Source: Centaurea solstitialis (lineage: Eukaryota; Streptophyta; Magnoliopsida; Asterales; Asteraceae). From it: a stretch of DNA of 64,000 nucleotides. A program made the position numbers and the translations under genes. Shown piece by piece: positions 11,336-26,300 of the stretch. The notes beneath the pieces were generated by a model that worked only from the letters and a program-made list of their open reading frames with translations, was not told the DNA's origin and ran no database searches. How positions within the stretch are numbered: the first letter of the stretch is position 1; each line of letters starts with the position of its first letter. The stretch is from NCBI GenBank assembly GCA_030169165.1, contig CM058040.1, positions 84,432,373 to 84,496,372 of the forward strand, in the 5' to 3' direction.

Positions 11336-11787
11336 GAAGACAACTAAAATGAATATTCCACTCCATAAGTCTACATCTTTTTTTTTATTGAATTTTCTTT
11401 TAAATATATAATCATGAATCATTTTTTTAGATTAAAGGACCTGTCAAATACTTGTGCTTACTTAAAAACCTTAAATTAATAAAATAACTTTGCATTATAA
11501 AATTTGAAGTTTATAAAAATGGACGAAATAAAAAGAAATTCACCTGTCTTTTAGGTTCTGAGCATTGAAATATGTAACAGAAGTATTGAAGTCAAGTATA
11601 GTTAATGTGAGATCATTAATATATGGTTAAACTAGAAATACTAAACAAGGAGAAATCTAAAAACCGTTACATTTTGGTAATATATAACTATTATAGAAAT
11701 TAAAATCAGAACAGCGAATGTTCAAACAATTAATAAAAACAATTGTCAAATCCTACAAGAATAATGAGTAATTATATAAACACCAAT

Positions 11788-12073
11788 GAATGTCTAGCCT
11801 AGCGGTGGTAGGTAACATCCTAGCGCTTGTCTTGAAAGATAGGTTGGCACGGGTTCGAACGCCGCTTGGTACAAAAAAGGCCAAAGGCCTTATAGACCTC
11901 TTCTGCAGTATCCAGCTCTTGACCGGTTTTCGGGTCGGTTCAGGGGCGAGTCCATGGGTTGGCCTTCGGGTCGCCTCATGGGCGCGGGGGATTAGTCGGT
12001 GCCCGTATGGATCCAGATACCCCCGGAACGTGTGTGTGTGAATTAAAATGCCGTTCAAAAAAAAAAAAAAAAA
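11788..12073 (+). mobile_element. tRNA-derived SINE with poly(A) tail
   Basis: A-box TAGCCTAGCGG (11795-11805) and B-box GGTTCGAACGCC (11852-11863), a GC-rich body ending CCGGAACGTGTGTGTG, then an A tract to 12073. TATAAACACCAA before and TATAAACCAAA after look like a target duplication. This is the most complete copy of the family in the window. The overlapping ORFs on both strands are the SINE, not genes. Confidence 0.8.
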
Positions 12074-12574
12074 TCTATAAACCAAAAATACATAAAGTTG
12101 AACTATGAACTTTTACCCCTTTTACTAAGAAGAACCATAAGAAATCTTTCAAGTTATTATGTCTTGAATAATCCAACTGTTATTCTAAAGTTACTGTTAT
12201 ACGTATTTATAAAACATAATAAGATACAAAGATAATAGTTAGGAACATGATTGATTTTTGAGCATAAACTAACATAACAGAGCGAAATCTTAAAAATAAT
12301 CCAAACAACTGCACTCTCAAAACATAAATGGGTTCATTTTCATAAATCTCAAAAGGGATGGAATACATTGAGAAAATTGAAAGTAATAGAGCCTCAACCA
12401 AAATTTTAGGGAAAAAAAAATTCCAACACAGCTTTCCTGCAAATCTTAATCACAAATTACAACAATTATACACCACACCACCCACCATCCCTATAAACCC
12501 TTAAAAATTGAAGTAATCAAACCAAGATTAGGCACAAAAAATGGCCATTCCCATTCCCATGATATTATTATACT

Positions 12575-15500
12575 CTATGATACATAGCCAAGATTCAACT
12601 CAAGTGGCCTCAAAGCTTCTTGAACAATCTCTTGGACCGTTCGATTGCGTCGGCAAACCTCCGACAGCTCTTCGATTGGAACTGTTAAGCCTTTGATATC
12701 TGCACCCGATGCTGCATCCGACAAAGCCTGTAAAAATCTTGATTTTTCCATGTCTGTGGCAGCAGAAACGGGAATCAAAGACACACTCTCCTTAGCCCAT
12801 TCTAGAGCTTGCGCTCCATAGGCTCGTGATAGTGCCAGCAGAGCATATGCCACCTGTTACACATACACATTTAGGAGAGATTTTGCAACATCTATTTGTA
12901 GATGAAAGGTTAGACTAGGGTTTAGTTTGGTTTTATGCGCGAATGAAGGGATCTATGCGCACTGAATGCGTGTAAGTGTGTGGGAAGTCTTACCGTTTCT
13001 AATCTTGAACTTGGGAGAGCCCCGGTTGAAGCAGCAACCAAGATTCTAGTAATGCTGGCACCTCGAGGGATAATAACACTATCCCTTATTGAAACAAATT
13101 GCTGTCCCTGACTAGATTTTCCCAAATCAAATATGTCGGATAAGAAACTTAGGATAGAATTTGATGCCTCCCTGCATGGATCAAATAAGACTTGTTATTT
13201 ATCTCATCGCTCACCGAAGCAGCAGCTACATGAAAAAGTTATTGTAATATATATGCATATAACAGAGATGGAAATCCAGGATATGAGAGAAATTACATAA
13301 CATGCTCGTCAAAAAAGTGTGATTTTTTTTGGGTAAAAATGGCATATAATCAGTCGGTTAAAATCGCTTATAATTTGCACGAGTACTAAACCAATTCACT
13401 AAATGTCTAAGCTAAACCCATCTCAACATAAGCAAAATATTTCCATATTCAAAATTAAAATAATTTTGGGTAAATTAGAAACTATGTGACAAGAATACTC
13501 TACGAGTAAAAACTAAAATTTGATTAACTACTGTAATGTGGTACATGGCTATTGAACATAGAAGCAAAAGAAGCAGCAGGATTGTTCGTAAACCTCAAAG
13601 ATACCAGAAGACAGTAAATGTACACCTGCATTAATGAGAAAAAGCGTATTCTTTTGTTGAACTCCATTCTAAAGAGGGCTAGTAACAATTTTATTATTGT
13701 TACATCATCTGCTTATATTTGATTCTTTAATACTTTCATTAATCGAATAAAACACCTATTTTTCAATCTGGTGAAACTTAAAGCACGTTGCGAAAAGGTA
13801 AAAAAAAATGAAAAACAATGACAGCGAGAAAAGGGTTAATTAACCTGTGCTGCACTGTGATTCCGATCATGGAGCATTCAACCAATGAGGGGAATACTGG
13901 AGATGGGAAAAGCAAATGCGGACAATAGCGAATGCATCTTGATGCCAACAAAAAACAATCATCTGCTATATCTGGCCTGGAGGTGAAGTCCTAAAGATTC
14001 GATGCTTATTGTTAAACCGACATAAAGAAATAATCACGATAAAGGGAGGGCAAGTATTATAGCTGCTGAAGTCATACCTGAATTTTTGTAAGCAAACACG
14101 CTGTATTGCTAAATAGAGATTCAATCAACACTTTTAAGTAATCCGCACAAGAAGGATCGGACCCAAATATCTGCACCATAATCTCCAATTATTTCTCTTT
14201 CGTTGATTAGGGTCAAAAACTTTTGAGGGTGAAACCATACCTTCATAACTTCACTAGAGAGATATAAGAAACATGGTTGGTGGTGTTGTTTATACAACCC
14301 TTGTATCTCCTCAAGCATTGCTCCGATTGTAACTCCCATAAACCTTTTTGACGTTCTCACCTTCAAAACAATTAATTATGCAAATCATTAGCAAGACAGC
14401 AAGCAGAGTTTAATAAACGCTTAATAGACTTGAACTCACAGCATGTTTACAGGCTCGGCAGAGTGATTCCATTGTCCGCATATCCCAAGCACGACTGCAT
14501 CAGCATTCATAAATTTATATTTGGGATAAAAAATATGCCACACCATTCAAAATAGGTAACCAATGACAAATACTTACGTATCAAAAATGGCTTTGAAAAT
14601 TGGCCAAAGTCTTTGAATTGCATCAGCCACAGCTTCTGGATTATTTACATATCTGTACATAATTTATTATTTATTATTCTGAAATATTATAACTCCTGAA
14701 TAAAAATAAATCAGAGACTAGAGCAAGGAAATCGTTAGTGTACCTAAATATATTTGCAAGACGATCAATATGAACAGTGATTTCACGAGCAGGTTTTTGA
14801 CCCAATACCAAAGGACCTTGATTAATCACTTCCTGCTTGTAGAAATGGAAGTCAGTATGGTGAAAATACCGTTCTCTCAGTTCATTTATTCCTAGATGAG
14901 CCAAACCTGTAAAGGTGCAACAGCAGGTATGCAAAGTGCCTCGAGGGCTTTTTTAGCCTGGTCTGGAGGAAGCTCTGTGATAACTATACTGCAACAAAAA
15001 GATTTATGAGAATTTCCCACTTAAGTGATTAAAAGTTTTTTGCAGGATTATAGTGGTACCTTAAGGCCTCAACAATTTGTAAAGAATCTTGAGCAGCGAC
15101 TTTAAAAGAACCTTCCCCAGTCATTGCCCTTTGGTATATTTGGAAAAGACCATCTAGAGATCCACGAAGCTTTTTCCCACAGTCTGAAATAATCGCAAGA
15201 ATATTTGTTATCTCCAATTAGGACAGAATCAAGATGTTACAAGTTGGCAAGTAGCAACAATTATCAATCTCGTTGCAAAAGACAATTAGGACTGCCAAAA
15301 GAAAACTAGATTACACAAGTCAAAAGAGTATACCGTCACAGATGTGTCTGAAAGCCAAGGCAGCTGCTGCTGCAGAATCTTCAGACATACTCATGCCACT
15401 GACGAGAATATCAATGACTGAAGGCAAAAAAGAGAGTCCACTTTGTGCAGCATCAAGCCACTTGGAATAAGCTCCTACAGTCAAGCATACTGGAAAAAGA

Positions 15501-18500
15501 AAAAATAAAAAAAATTGAGGCTATGTTAAGTAGTATACTTCAGATGTCTTCAAGGCGTTCAGATGAAGAGGATCTCAAGGCTAACAAAATCCACCAAGAG
15601 TTATAACAGTCATCTTCGGTTCCTTCTAAAAGGTGGCTTGGGGAATTAAAAATGGTATTCTGTTACGAAATAAAATCATGTATATAACCTGTCTGAAGTA
15701 ATAGTGGTTGATGAGGAAGTTTTGGAAGCAATGACATAATCTGTACAACACCAAACAAACAAATATAAAATAAAACATTTGAGAGTTAGACATACACTCT
15801 GTGCAAACCACTGTACAACACCTAATGTGATTCAATTATATTGAAAAGGTAAAGACAACATCAGGCCAAAGATGTAATCACATTGTAGCTCTAACTCTAC
15901 CTGGGGCATAACTTCTGCTTCGGTGAAGGGAACAAGGTCTGATATAGCCCTTATGCAATATAGTGCAGCCTCTGAAGGTCGCCAATCCATCATATCACCA
16001 TTTTGGTGCCCACTTAGAGCCTGAAACGTGTACAGTGACATATTCAGAACTCGATATGAAAACTTAAAACTCCTGTAAAGTTCAATTCACATCTACTTTA
16101 TCATCAGTGACTTTCAACAAGGACAGCTAGAGCCGCTATCAGAGCAAAGGAATTCAATTTGTTTCCCGAGCAAAGACCAAACTTCTTTACGATCTTTCAC
16201 CTCCATGAACAAATAAAAGCTTATAGAAAAGAGAAGGCAGTAACTTTAATCCACCACTATGGCTATGCAAGGGAGTTGAAAGAATAATAGATAATACCAT
16301 TTTCTCACTTTAAAAAAAATACTCTTTGGCATAATCAATGTAGCTCCCGTTTTATATTTTTCTCATTTTAGGCAAGTACATTAGCAGATCCTGCCTCAAC
16401 CTCATTTATAAGCCAATCTGTAATACGTACTAAAATCAAAAGGGAACGGGAGTTTAGCACAGGTATTGGGGCCAACATCAGGCATGTGTTTTCACCCTCG
16501 TTGTCTCCATGAAAGAGAGAATTCGTGAAACCACTGGACCATAGGGGCCAAGGGTCATCATAAAGAAAACACTATATTGGATAGGTGCAGAGAGGTGACC
16601 CCTTTAGGAGATGAATACGATTAAAGCGAAAGACTCATTAATTATTCCGGGGGTTAATGATAATCAAATCTCTTGAAACTTGGAAGAGAGAAGACATGAA
16701 AAACCAACGACATCAAGTTATTGAATGAAGCTGAAAAAAAACGGTCAAGAAACTTCTTTCTTCTTCCTTATCAAGAAATTTATGATCGGATTTGCAATCA
16801 TTAACCAAAAGATTATCTTGGCAGTCATAATTATATTCCACCCTACGTCAGACAGTCAATTGACCTCGGAAAGGGGCATGAGAGCAATAAAAAGGCAAGA
16901 AGACAGATATGACCAGACATGTTTGGGCATTTTGGCACATGTTTAACGTTCAATAAACTCAAATACAAATGGTTCTCCGGCATATAAATTCAAGAATATT
17001 AAATTATACATAATGGTTATACATTATAATATAAGAAACTGAATCAGTTTTGATATACTATAAAATCCTAAAAACATAGTAAGCATAAGAGGGAGAATTT
17101 TGTTTTTAGGACTGTTTTATCAATTCCGTTCCATTTACATCCTTAAATATGCCAATTTAAGTCAAAATTTTGATACACCTATCTCATATATTCCAGTCAA
17201 AGATTCATAGTATTGAAATGTCATCAGTGTTAGGTCTATAGGATCTGATATGATGGATATTGAGCAAAGCAAAATGGTATTTATTTACTTTTTTGAAAAA
17301 TTCGGTATGAATCAAGTATAAGCAACACCAATTTCAAAATAACTCAGGATGGACACAATATCCACAATAGTTTTTTGGAAGAGGTATCCTAGACCACATT
17401 GGGCCCAGACTAATCCTCGGCAATTTTGGGCGAAGCCGACTGCTAAGCATGCAGCCCGGGGTCGAAGCCCCGTGCCTCCAGAATGGTCCCCAGGGCTCGA
17501 ATCGGGTTCACCACTATGTAGTGCCCAAGCCTTACCACTAGGCTAACACTCCTTTGGTATATCCACAATAGTTGAATTTGATCAAAATACAATTGAAGGA
17601 ATTTGTAGGTTGATTCATCAAGGTTCTACAAAAGAACTATCTATGTTTCCAAAATTGAAGATAAAAATTAAGAAATTGAGTTTCAAATACTTTTGGAAAA
17701 ATATCACTTACATATTCTTCTAAACTATATGTACCCATGACTAATTTTGAAAAACGATAAGCATAGGCACATCCAATAACAAAAAAAATGATAGGAGAAA
17801 TCCCTCAGATGACTTCTATCAAAGCTTTTATAACAACTGTTTAGAAACAAACAATTTTCGGTCTAAACCAGCACCATAACATCAGATTCAGAAGAAATAT
17901 TAGAATTAGAGATTAATATAAAAGCAAGGATAACGGTTTGTGTAAGTAGGGTTTGAATATAAAAGAATTCTAGAGAAAGTTTGCTATCTTGAACTATTTT
18001 TGTCTTTTCTAAATGATTAAACAAAAAGGGGTCAAAAGGAAATGCTATCTTGGGAGTTCTATTAATAATTTGCTTGTCTAGAGAAAGATCCAATATTTTC
18101 CAAATCCATATCTAAGAATTTACCAAAATAAATCTTCCAACAATTATTTGATTGGCCGTTGAAATATGAATTGGAGATTGGCCTTGGCATTGATATACGC
18201 TAGAAGTACACATTTTTGTTAATACGAGATACATTGGCAGCCACACCCACATTGGTTGATTCTAATAAAATTTTGGGATGGGCACACTTGATGGTATGAA
18301 TCATTTAAGAAATAAATGTATTCGTACCGTGACCACTAGGATTGGTATTTGTTCGTTTAGAAAATGGCTCCAGGAAACATGAATGCAGCACTTAAGCATA
18401 ACTAGGTAACAAGTAACACCGCCTCCAAACTTGGTAAAAAATTCAACTCCATTGACACTAGTTATAAAGCTTTCTTTCCCATTTACATCCATCATTAAGT

Positions 18501-21500
18501 TTTGCATCAAACTAATCCTTTGACACAAAAAGTTCACGAGAAAATTGAGTTATTTGTGCCCCAGGGGACTGAAGGCATAAACTGCCCGTTCTCTATATGA
18601 GCTATTCATCCTATCCACTGTGGGTGTATGTCCAATTGACAATCCAGAAGAATAAATCATAAATGTTGTTCTTATTGGATCCATAGCAATTCATGTGAGG
18701 ATTGGTTGTTGCGGTTCTCTAGAAAGTCTGATTTATAAAATTTCTGAGATCTAAAAGGACAAAAATATGCTTTATTTATCAACAGGTAGAGTCGAATGCT
18801 ACATGGATTCTCACACATTATTGAACTGCCTCAAGAAAAAGAAGTCATTGGTTATTTGGTTGTAACTGGATTTTCACAAACAAATAATACAAGTTAGATG
18901 GAAGTATTAACATGTTCAAAGCTAGATTTGTGGCGAAAGAAAACCTTTGTTCCAGTTGTCGCCCTCCATACTATAGTTCTGTTACCATGGGCCCCTGTAG
19001 TCAGTTGGGCGTGAAGAACACCTTTTTAAACAGTGATCTATAAGATGTTTACATGGAAATTCCTCTCAGCTGGAAAACCTTTCCAATGGCAGACTAGTGT
19101 CTATACTGAAAAAGTCATTGTATGGCCTAAATCAGTCTCCTTGAGCTCGGTTTGACAAATTTGTAAAGACAATTGTGGGATATATATATATATATATGTG
19201 TGTGTGTGTATGTGTATATATATATATATATGTATACTAGGTGCCTAACATACCATACACTTATTCACGAAATCTTTGCATAAGGAAAACTAGCCATCTT
19301 CGTTGTCTATGTAGGTGGTATTTCCTGAATGGAGATGCCTCACTAGAGATTACTCAGCATAAGAAGCTTCTTGCAACTGAACTTGAGATCATAGGATCAA
19401 CCAAAATCTTTCAGGCATGCTTAGGTCTAATCTCAAAAAAGGTATGTTGACTTGCTAATAAAAATGGGATTCTCGGAAGCCGGCTTGCAAAAACTCCTAT
19501 AGACCCCAACGGCGCAACCTATAGATAATCCGAAGTGGTGTAATCATTCTAGTTGAGAAAAGGAAATATAGTAATCTACCTTTGCCACACCTAACATTTT
19601 GCATTTTTTGGTGGTATAGGCGTATAGCAAGTCAACATATGCACAATCCCAACAATGAATATCTAAAAAAGGTGTATCAGATTCTACGGAGCCTAAAAAT
19701 GACTTTTTGTCTTGGGTTGTACTTCAGACGGTGTGAAGACAGTGGTATGGAAGTCTACTTAGATGCAGTTAGGGTGGAAAGCTATATGATCAAAGATCAA
19801 CTAGGGGATACTGTTCATATGTATGGGAAAATGATTACTTGGCAAAGCAAAAAAACAAGCAGTAGTCTCTTATCATTAAAGAAACGGAGAGTTAAAGCTT
19901 CTGAATCCATAAAGATGTAGTCTGACTGTCTGAGTAATCTTATTCACAATGACATAATAAAAAGTAAGGAGATTGACAGATATCTAATTTCTGAAAAGAT
20001 AAACTGAATCGTACAACAGAGCATTGTTCCTACTCGGACGCAGATTGCATATATCCTAATTAATGCTCTCCCTAGAACCAACCTTGACGTATTCAAGTCC
20101 AAGCTAGGGTTGTGCACTTGTGCCACATATACGATTCAACGTGTGGGGGAGTGTTGAAATAATTCATCTGGTTTTAACCTTCTTCTCTTCGATTTAGTTT
20201 ACTTTATTTTATAGTTTTATTGTTATTCTAACCGAGAATATCAAGGAATTAGTGGTTAGATTTAGAAGATATATGGGAATGGCTCGTACTACAGTCCAAT
20301 CAATAGAAAAATGAGAATGGGTTTCTTCTCACATAATTTCAATTCGATCAATGAAACGAAAGCATACCAAAGAGAAAGTGAATATAAGATACGTTAACAT
20401 GAAAATTTAACATAACGAAATCAAAAAATCATGTACCTCAACAAGCTTCATGTACAGAATCTTAAGTGTTGGTTCACCTCCTAAGACTAATGCCGCATCA
20501 ATTAAGACATCGGCGACAGCTACAAATCAACTAACGTGTTAGTACGATAAGATAAGATGCTTTAAGAGAATACTGATCAGAAAGTAAAAGCACATGAAAA
20601 TATGACAATGGTCATAATCTTAGTGTTCTTTTGAAAGATCATTTAGACAATCTGAAAAGGAAAAAAAAAGTTTAACAAGCTTCAAATGTAGAACAATATA
20701 AAAATATGTTAGCATGTATTATAAATGATAATATGACAGGAAACTTAGAAAAGAGCACATCTATGTGTTAGCAATTTTTACCTTCAACAGCTCAGAACTT
20801 ACGTGAGCGTTTTTGGTCTATCATTCATAAAGCTTACAAGTTCTAATGTAACATTTGATCCTCGTAAACAGAACTTAAAAGAAGTGATTGATTGGAAGCC
20901 TTATGATATTGCATCCCATGCAGTAAATTTCTGTGTTAGAAGCCAGATGTCATACCCAGAATGATCAATAACCACAAAAGAATATATCCATGGCATTCGT
21001 CATATCTAATTTTCAGCAGGTATTTTTGCCCTGGCATCGTGATCTATTAAATTCAATAAGAGAACAATTCAACTCACATGTATAGAGCATGGATTATCAA
21101 TTTATGGTTATAACTTATAACATGATCAAATAATAAGTCTGATAACTTGGAATAACAAGAAATCTAATAAGTCAGGAACTATAGTTGTAAACATGGTACT
21201 CGTAATTAGAATGCACAAGAAATGCAAAAAGCATGAAATCATAAGCAACCAATGAGATCACCAAATCATGCATGCAGATGTAGGCCACTATCAGCAAAAG
21301 CAAGAAAAGGGTCACACTAAACAAAGGAATATATTTAGCAGCAGATGCTTCTATCTGAGCATGTTCAGCTAGAACCATGTCAGAAGATGCATAAAATTAT
21401 TAGAAGGCAACTGAATACCATATCTTGTCTGTTTGAAATCCTTCTGGTCCTCTTTTGAAAGTTCTGAGTAATCCTGAGGATACTGAACTTTGCAACTGAC

Positions 21501-22964
21501 CTGTAAGCAAAAAAAACATTATCTGGTTATAAACTCTTGATGTCTTCGAACAAGCAGGTACCATGCCAATTATTTCCACTCAAAAAGTACATATTGCACT
21601 TCCACAGTTGTTCCAAAAAAAGAAAGATGAAACAAAATTCTAGTCTTGTGGTTGTGTAAATGTAAGTTGAAACCTAATACAGCACAAACAAGACCTATTC
21701 CAATAACTCACCAAGGATACAAGTGATTCATATGACGAACGGAAAACCTGCACCCGCCTATTTCTCTCCGCGTCAATTAATGATTCGTTACCAAGTGATA
21801 CATACGATTCTCTGCAAAAATAGTAATTATCGTACCAAAGATTTGGCTATATGAATAAAAGAAGTGAGAACTTGAAAAGGACTCACCTCTCGATCAAGCA
21901 AATCTGAAGATTGTGCCAGAAGTTAAATGTCATGGAAGCAATATCATATTCTGGATGTGCAGCAACTTCCAGTAGTGCATGAACAATCAACATTGATTCA
22001 TCTGAACCTGTACTTGATGTTGACCTCAGTTAACATGCCAGATCAAAATAAATAGAAGACCCTTTAATATTTTCTGTAACAAACATTGCATATTCCAAAG
22101 ACCTAACTGATGAGCAAGTATCATACCAGTTGCAATCAATTCAACATAGGAATCACCCATATCAGCAAATAACCGTGCAATGGCCTTGACATCTTCCTCA
22201 TCCTGAAAACAAAAAAAGAAGTAGAAAATAACTTCCTGAAGAAGACAATTTGTTCATGTTCACCCATACGGTCATACCCATTTAAATGATTTCCTTGGGA
22301 AGAAGGGAGAAAGAGAAGGGATGTAGAACTGAGAAAAACTAATAGCAAAACGTTGTTCTTGGCAATAGTTCCTTATAGAAAAGAAATCTGCCATCCTACC
22401 ATATCCCACTATGATAAGGGTTATTGTTCTTGGCAATATTTTCTTAAAGGGCTTCTCTTAACATTATAAAACAAATTTACCAGTTTATCATACGTACGAC
22501 CATCATTAGTGTATATATATTTTTGTTTATATCGTAAAAGAGTAACACACTTCTTGCTAGATCAATCAACATGTATCATATATAAAACAGGAAGGATGTG
22601 GGAGGCCAAGAGTTTGGCATACCTTCGAAGAATCTCTAAGTTGTGGCTTTAGATTCATAACTTGTGGCACAATAGCTTGAATTAAAGGCATCTGAACTGA
22701 AAATCCCTCCAAATTTCTTGCAGAAGTGTAATGTATCAATTCAGAAATTACTGCAAATAGGCAAAAGTGAACAATATTACATTAGAAACAAGTGCAATTA
22801 TCAACCTAGCAAACACATAAAATTATTGTCACTATTAAAGAAAGGTTTACAAGGAGTCCAGTTGGGGGAAAGAGCAGCAAACATCATATACAGCACTCTG
22901 ATGATTATTGATCTCTGATAGCCTTATTTTGTTACCCCGCATACAGGACACAAATAAACAAACA

Positions 22965-22996
<32 letters not shown>

Positions 22997-23278
22997 GAGT
23001 ACAAATAACTATGGCACTATAGTGTCCTGAGATCAATATGCTCTGACATGAAACATAAAAATTAGGCCAAAGAGGAAACACATGAATTGGAAAGAAATAT
23101 GCAAATAAACTGCTACCATGTTTGTGTGTATAAAAATAAACTTAAAATCATGAAAAATTGTTTTTCCGAACAAAGAAATGTCAAATTGAATCCCTCTAAC
23201 CCAGGATAATTGATGCATGTTCCATTTTGAGGTGTCCCAAATTAGTCATTAGTTTATGAATCATGATAGAAATCCTCC

Positions 23279-23332
<54 letters not shown>

Positions 23333-26300
23333 GCACGCATAGAGAAAAAGAGAGAGAAATGAAAGAAGAATATGTATCCTCTAATGCAATTCAGGGATGT
23401 GCACTCGGTCCAAACCAATAGGACCAAAGAACCAAACTGGTACCAGAATCGGCTATGTTGAGTTAGGTTCTAGCTGTCTAGATCTTTTTAAGAAACCCAA
23501 ATGTTGGTTCAAGATTTTTTAAATATTTGGTTCTCAGTTTGGTCCAATTACAGAGCCGAACCGGGTTTGTTATTTTTCACACCTAAAATGATGCCACTTT
23601 AGATTTGTATTTTTCAAATTAAAACACACCCAGGTTACAGTTCGGTCAACCAAAGCAGTTTAGATCGGTTTGGTTTTCAGTTCCATTATTTTATAATTTT
23701 CGGTTACGGCTCGCTTCCATACGGTCCACTTCCAACCTGATGCACACCTTGTTGCAATTCCATCAGTCTTTTGATATCCTTTCTAATCCATATTTTAGAT
23801 TTTCCAATCGTAAACTTATTTCGATGAATGATCATCTTAGTCCCTACTTTGAAATGAAAAGCCACTTTTAACCCCCAAAATTCCTAAAATTCAAAATGGC
23901 AACCCAAATATAGCTCAAACTTTCAGAAGTGATTGTAATTGTGGGTGGTTTGAGAGGTTACAAATTTGCAACTACTTAAAGTTGACTGTTCAAATTATCA
24001 TCTAACAGTAAGAGTATTAGAACCAAGAAGAGATGTGAAAGAAAAATAATAACTGATGACAACAAATAATATATAACTGTCCGTTCTATCTTACCATTCA
24101 CGGCTGCCTCCGAAAGCACATCAGAAGTTAAGCTAGAGAGTGCTGTTAGCACCAACGGGTGTGTAGCAAGCACGGATGCAGGGATCCTGTGAGCAAAAAA
24201 TGCCAAGTAAGTTCTGGAGGAAGCAACAGATTCAACCAAAAGAAATCATCCCGTTTATTGAGAATTGAGGACACACTGTCAGCAGCATGATGTGATTCAG
24301 TAAAGAAACTCTAAAACACCAAAGAAATAGAAGATTAAGAAAACATACCTATGTCTTAGTCGAAGCCAAGATGCAAAAGCCTCCAGAGCCTGCATGTAGT
24401 TTATAAAAATGTCACAGCGCAAATATATTCAGCGAAAAGAAAATTTATATCTCATAAGTCAGCAGCATGCAGAATAAATGTGCATTTTCCCCTTGTATGC
24501 AGTTTAATCCGCTTACATAATACAATAGAAAAAGGTAAGAAGGGGATTTGAGTTCAAGTTATTGTCTCTAGAACAGATCATTGTTATCAGGTTGCTGCAG
24601 TGGCACAGAATACAGATAGCTCAGTTTTTATAATTTTGGTTTTATTAAGGTATTCCAAAATGGTGTAAGTTATTCTACTGAGTAATTCCCCTTTCCATGT
24701 ACTTAATAAGTGCAGTTTCTCTAAATTGTCTCTGTCTATGCTAGAGACACTTTTCGAGGCAGGAGTCTGGTTTTCGTTTTCAAGATTCCATCTTCAGTAG
24801 GGTTCTACGTTCTGTTACTACTTTACCATTCTCAGAGGACAATTTGTGTTCCCTCTTTCCTGTATACTAAGAACGACCCAAATGGTCATTACCCAGACAT
24901 AGCTTGATCATATTAGTTGGAGAGTTTTCAATTTTAAGGATTAAAAAATCATCAGTGAGTTAGTGCTTAACAAGCACACCCTTGATTCCGCATGGAGTAA
25001 AAACTCCATCTCGACTATGCCACTCGATCTATCAGGTGATTTACTTGCAAAGAATAATAAAGACATAAATGCAAGACTGTCATAAGTAGGAACCAATAAG
25101 AAATACAAAGTAAAGAAGTTTGATCACAACAAGTATGTGACAAATCAAGGGTGCGCTTGGTTCAGTAACAGGAAGGGAAATAACAATAAGATTATTGGAG
25201 AACAGGAATGGCTATTCCAATTGCACTGATGATGTTTGAATTGAACGGGTCAAAAGTCAATCAAGGTGTAATCAAGTGCTAACAACCCACATTGAAGCAG
25301 TAAACATAAGGATAAGAGAAGAAAAAACTAAGCTCTCTTTCACTTCTTCTCTGGTTCCTTCATCAGGACCAAAATAAAGATGCCAACTAGTTAACACATC
25401 GGTACTTATTCCTTGTTGATAAAAACTTAAGCATAATAGCAAGCACTAGCTATCATGACTTTAAGCCCCTAGAAGATGAATAATGTGAGTACAAGGAAAA
25501 AAAACACCAGATAAGAAAGTTTCACCTGCTCTTTCAGTTCTGGGATGTTTAAGCATGCAGTCAAAATGCCAAGAGCAACATCCATTGTAGAGGCAAGTTC
25601 ATTTTCAAATCTGCGGCGTCTGTCAGGACGAGCAGCTATCTTGTAATTGAAGATTTCCTGGTTTTGAACATAGTGCCTATATACATCAGCAACTCCACAA
25701 GCAATTTGATAATATCATGTAATAAATTAACTGGAACAATATGTAGATGTTCACCATCGGCTCTGTCTTATGATCCCAGGCACATGAAACCAATGTAAGA
25801 AAGTGAAACTTCTAAGTTATGCAATTAAGTGAACAATCTAATATTTATGAAAGCATGAATACTGGAATGACAAATGAATGAAACTCCTCTCCACTAGCAG
25901 AGTACTGGAATGTGCTAACATCATTGGTGGAAAAGGCAACAAGAAAACTTTCTCCTGTGAACAAATACATAGCAGCATGTACCTCAGGTAAGACTCTAAG
26001 AAGCTCCAAGAAACTTGGTACAATATCAGGATGTGCATTCATCTCATCTCTGAGCCAATTCATTATGCCACCGTCTCCCCAATCTTCAGCAGGGACTTGG
26101 ACAGCCAATGCAGCAACAGCAAGGACTAATCTATATAACAAGACACCTTAGAACAAAATCCTTATCGTACTGGACAAACTCTGTGTTTGCAAGTGTGCAC
26201 ACCAGTACATGTGTTTATCTAAAAAGAAGTAGACTGTACCTGTGTTCTAACTTTAGGTGGGCCCTTGTGAAATGCTTTCAATAAGTTCTGCAGTTAAAAC

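Noticed and set aside
11788..11870. Possible tRNA gene
   Set aside because: Has A and B boxes but no cloverleaf; it is the head of a SINE. The same applies at 17370-17557 and 31451-31693.
11753..12085. 83-110 codon ORFs on both strands
   Set aside because: They lie within a SINE with A box, B box and poly(A) tail.
17863..18537. Minus-strand ORFs in MOS14 intron 14 as extra exons
   Set aside because: The flanking MOS14 exons 14 and 15 join in phase without them, and the protein family has no such insertion.
25150..25240. MITE end (GGGTGCGCTTGGTTCAGTAA)
   Set aside because: Only one end is visible; no inverted partner or target duplication found.
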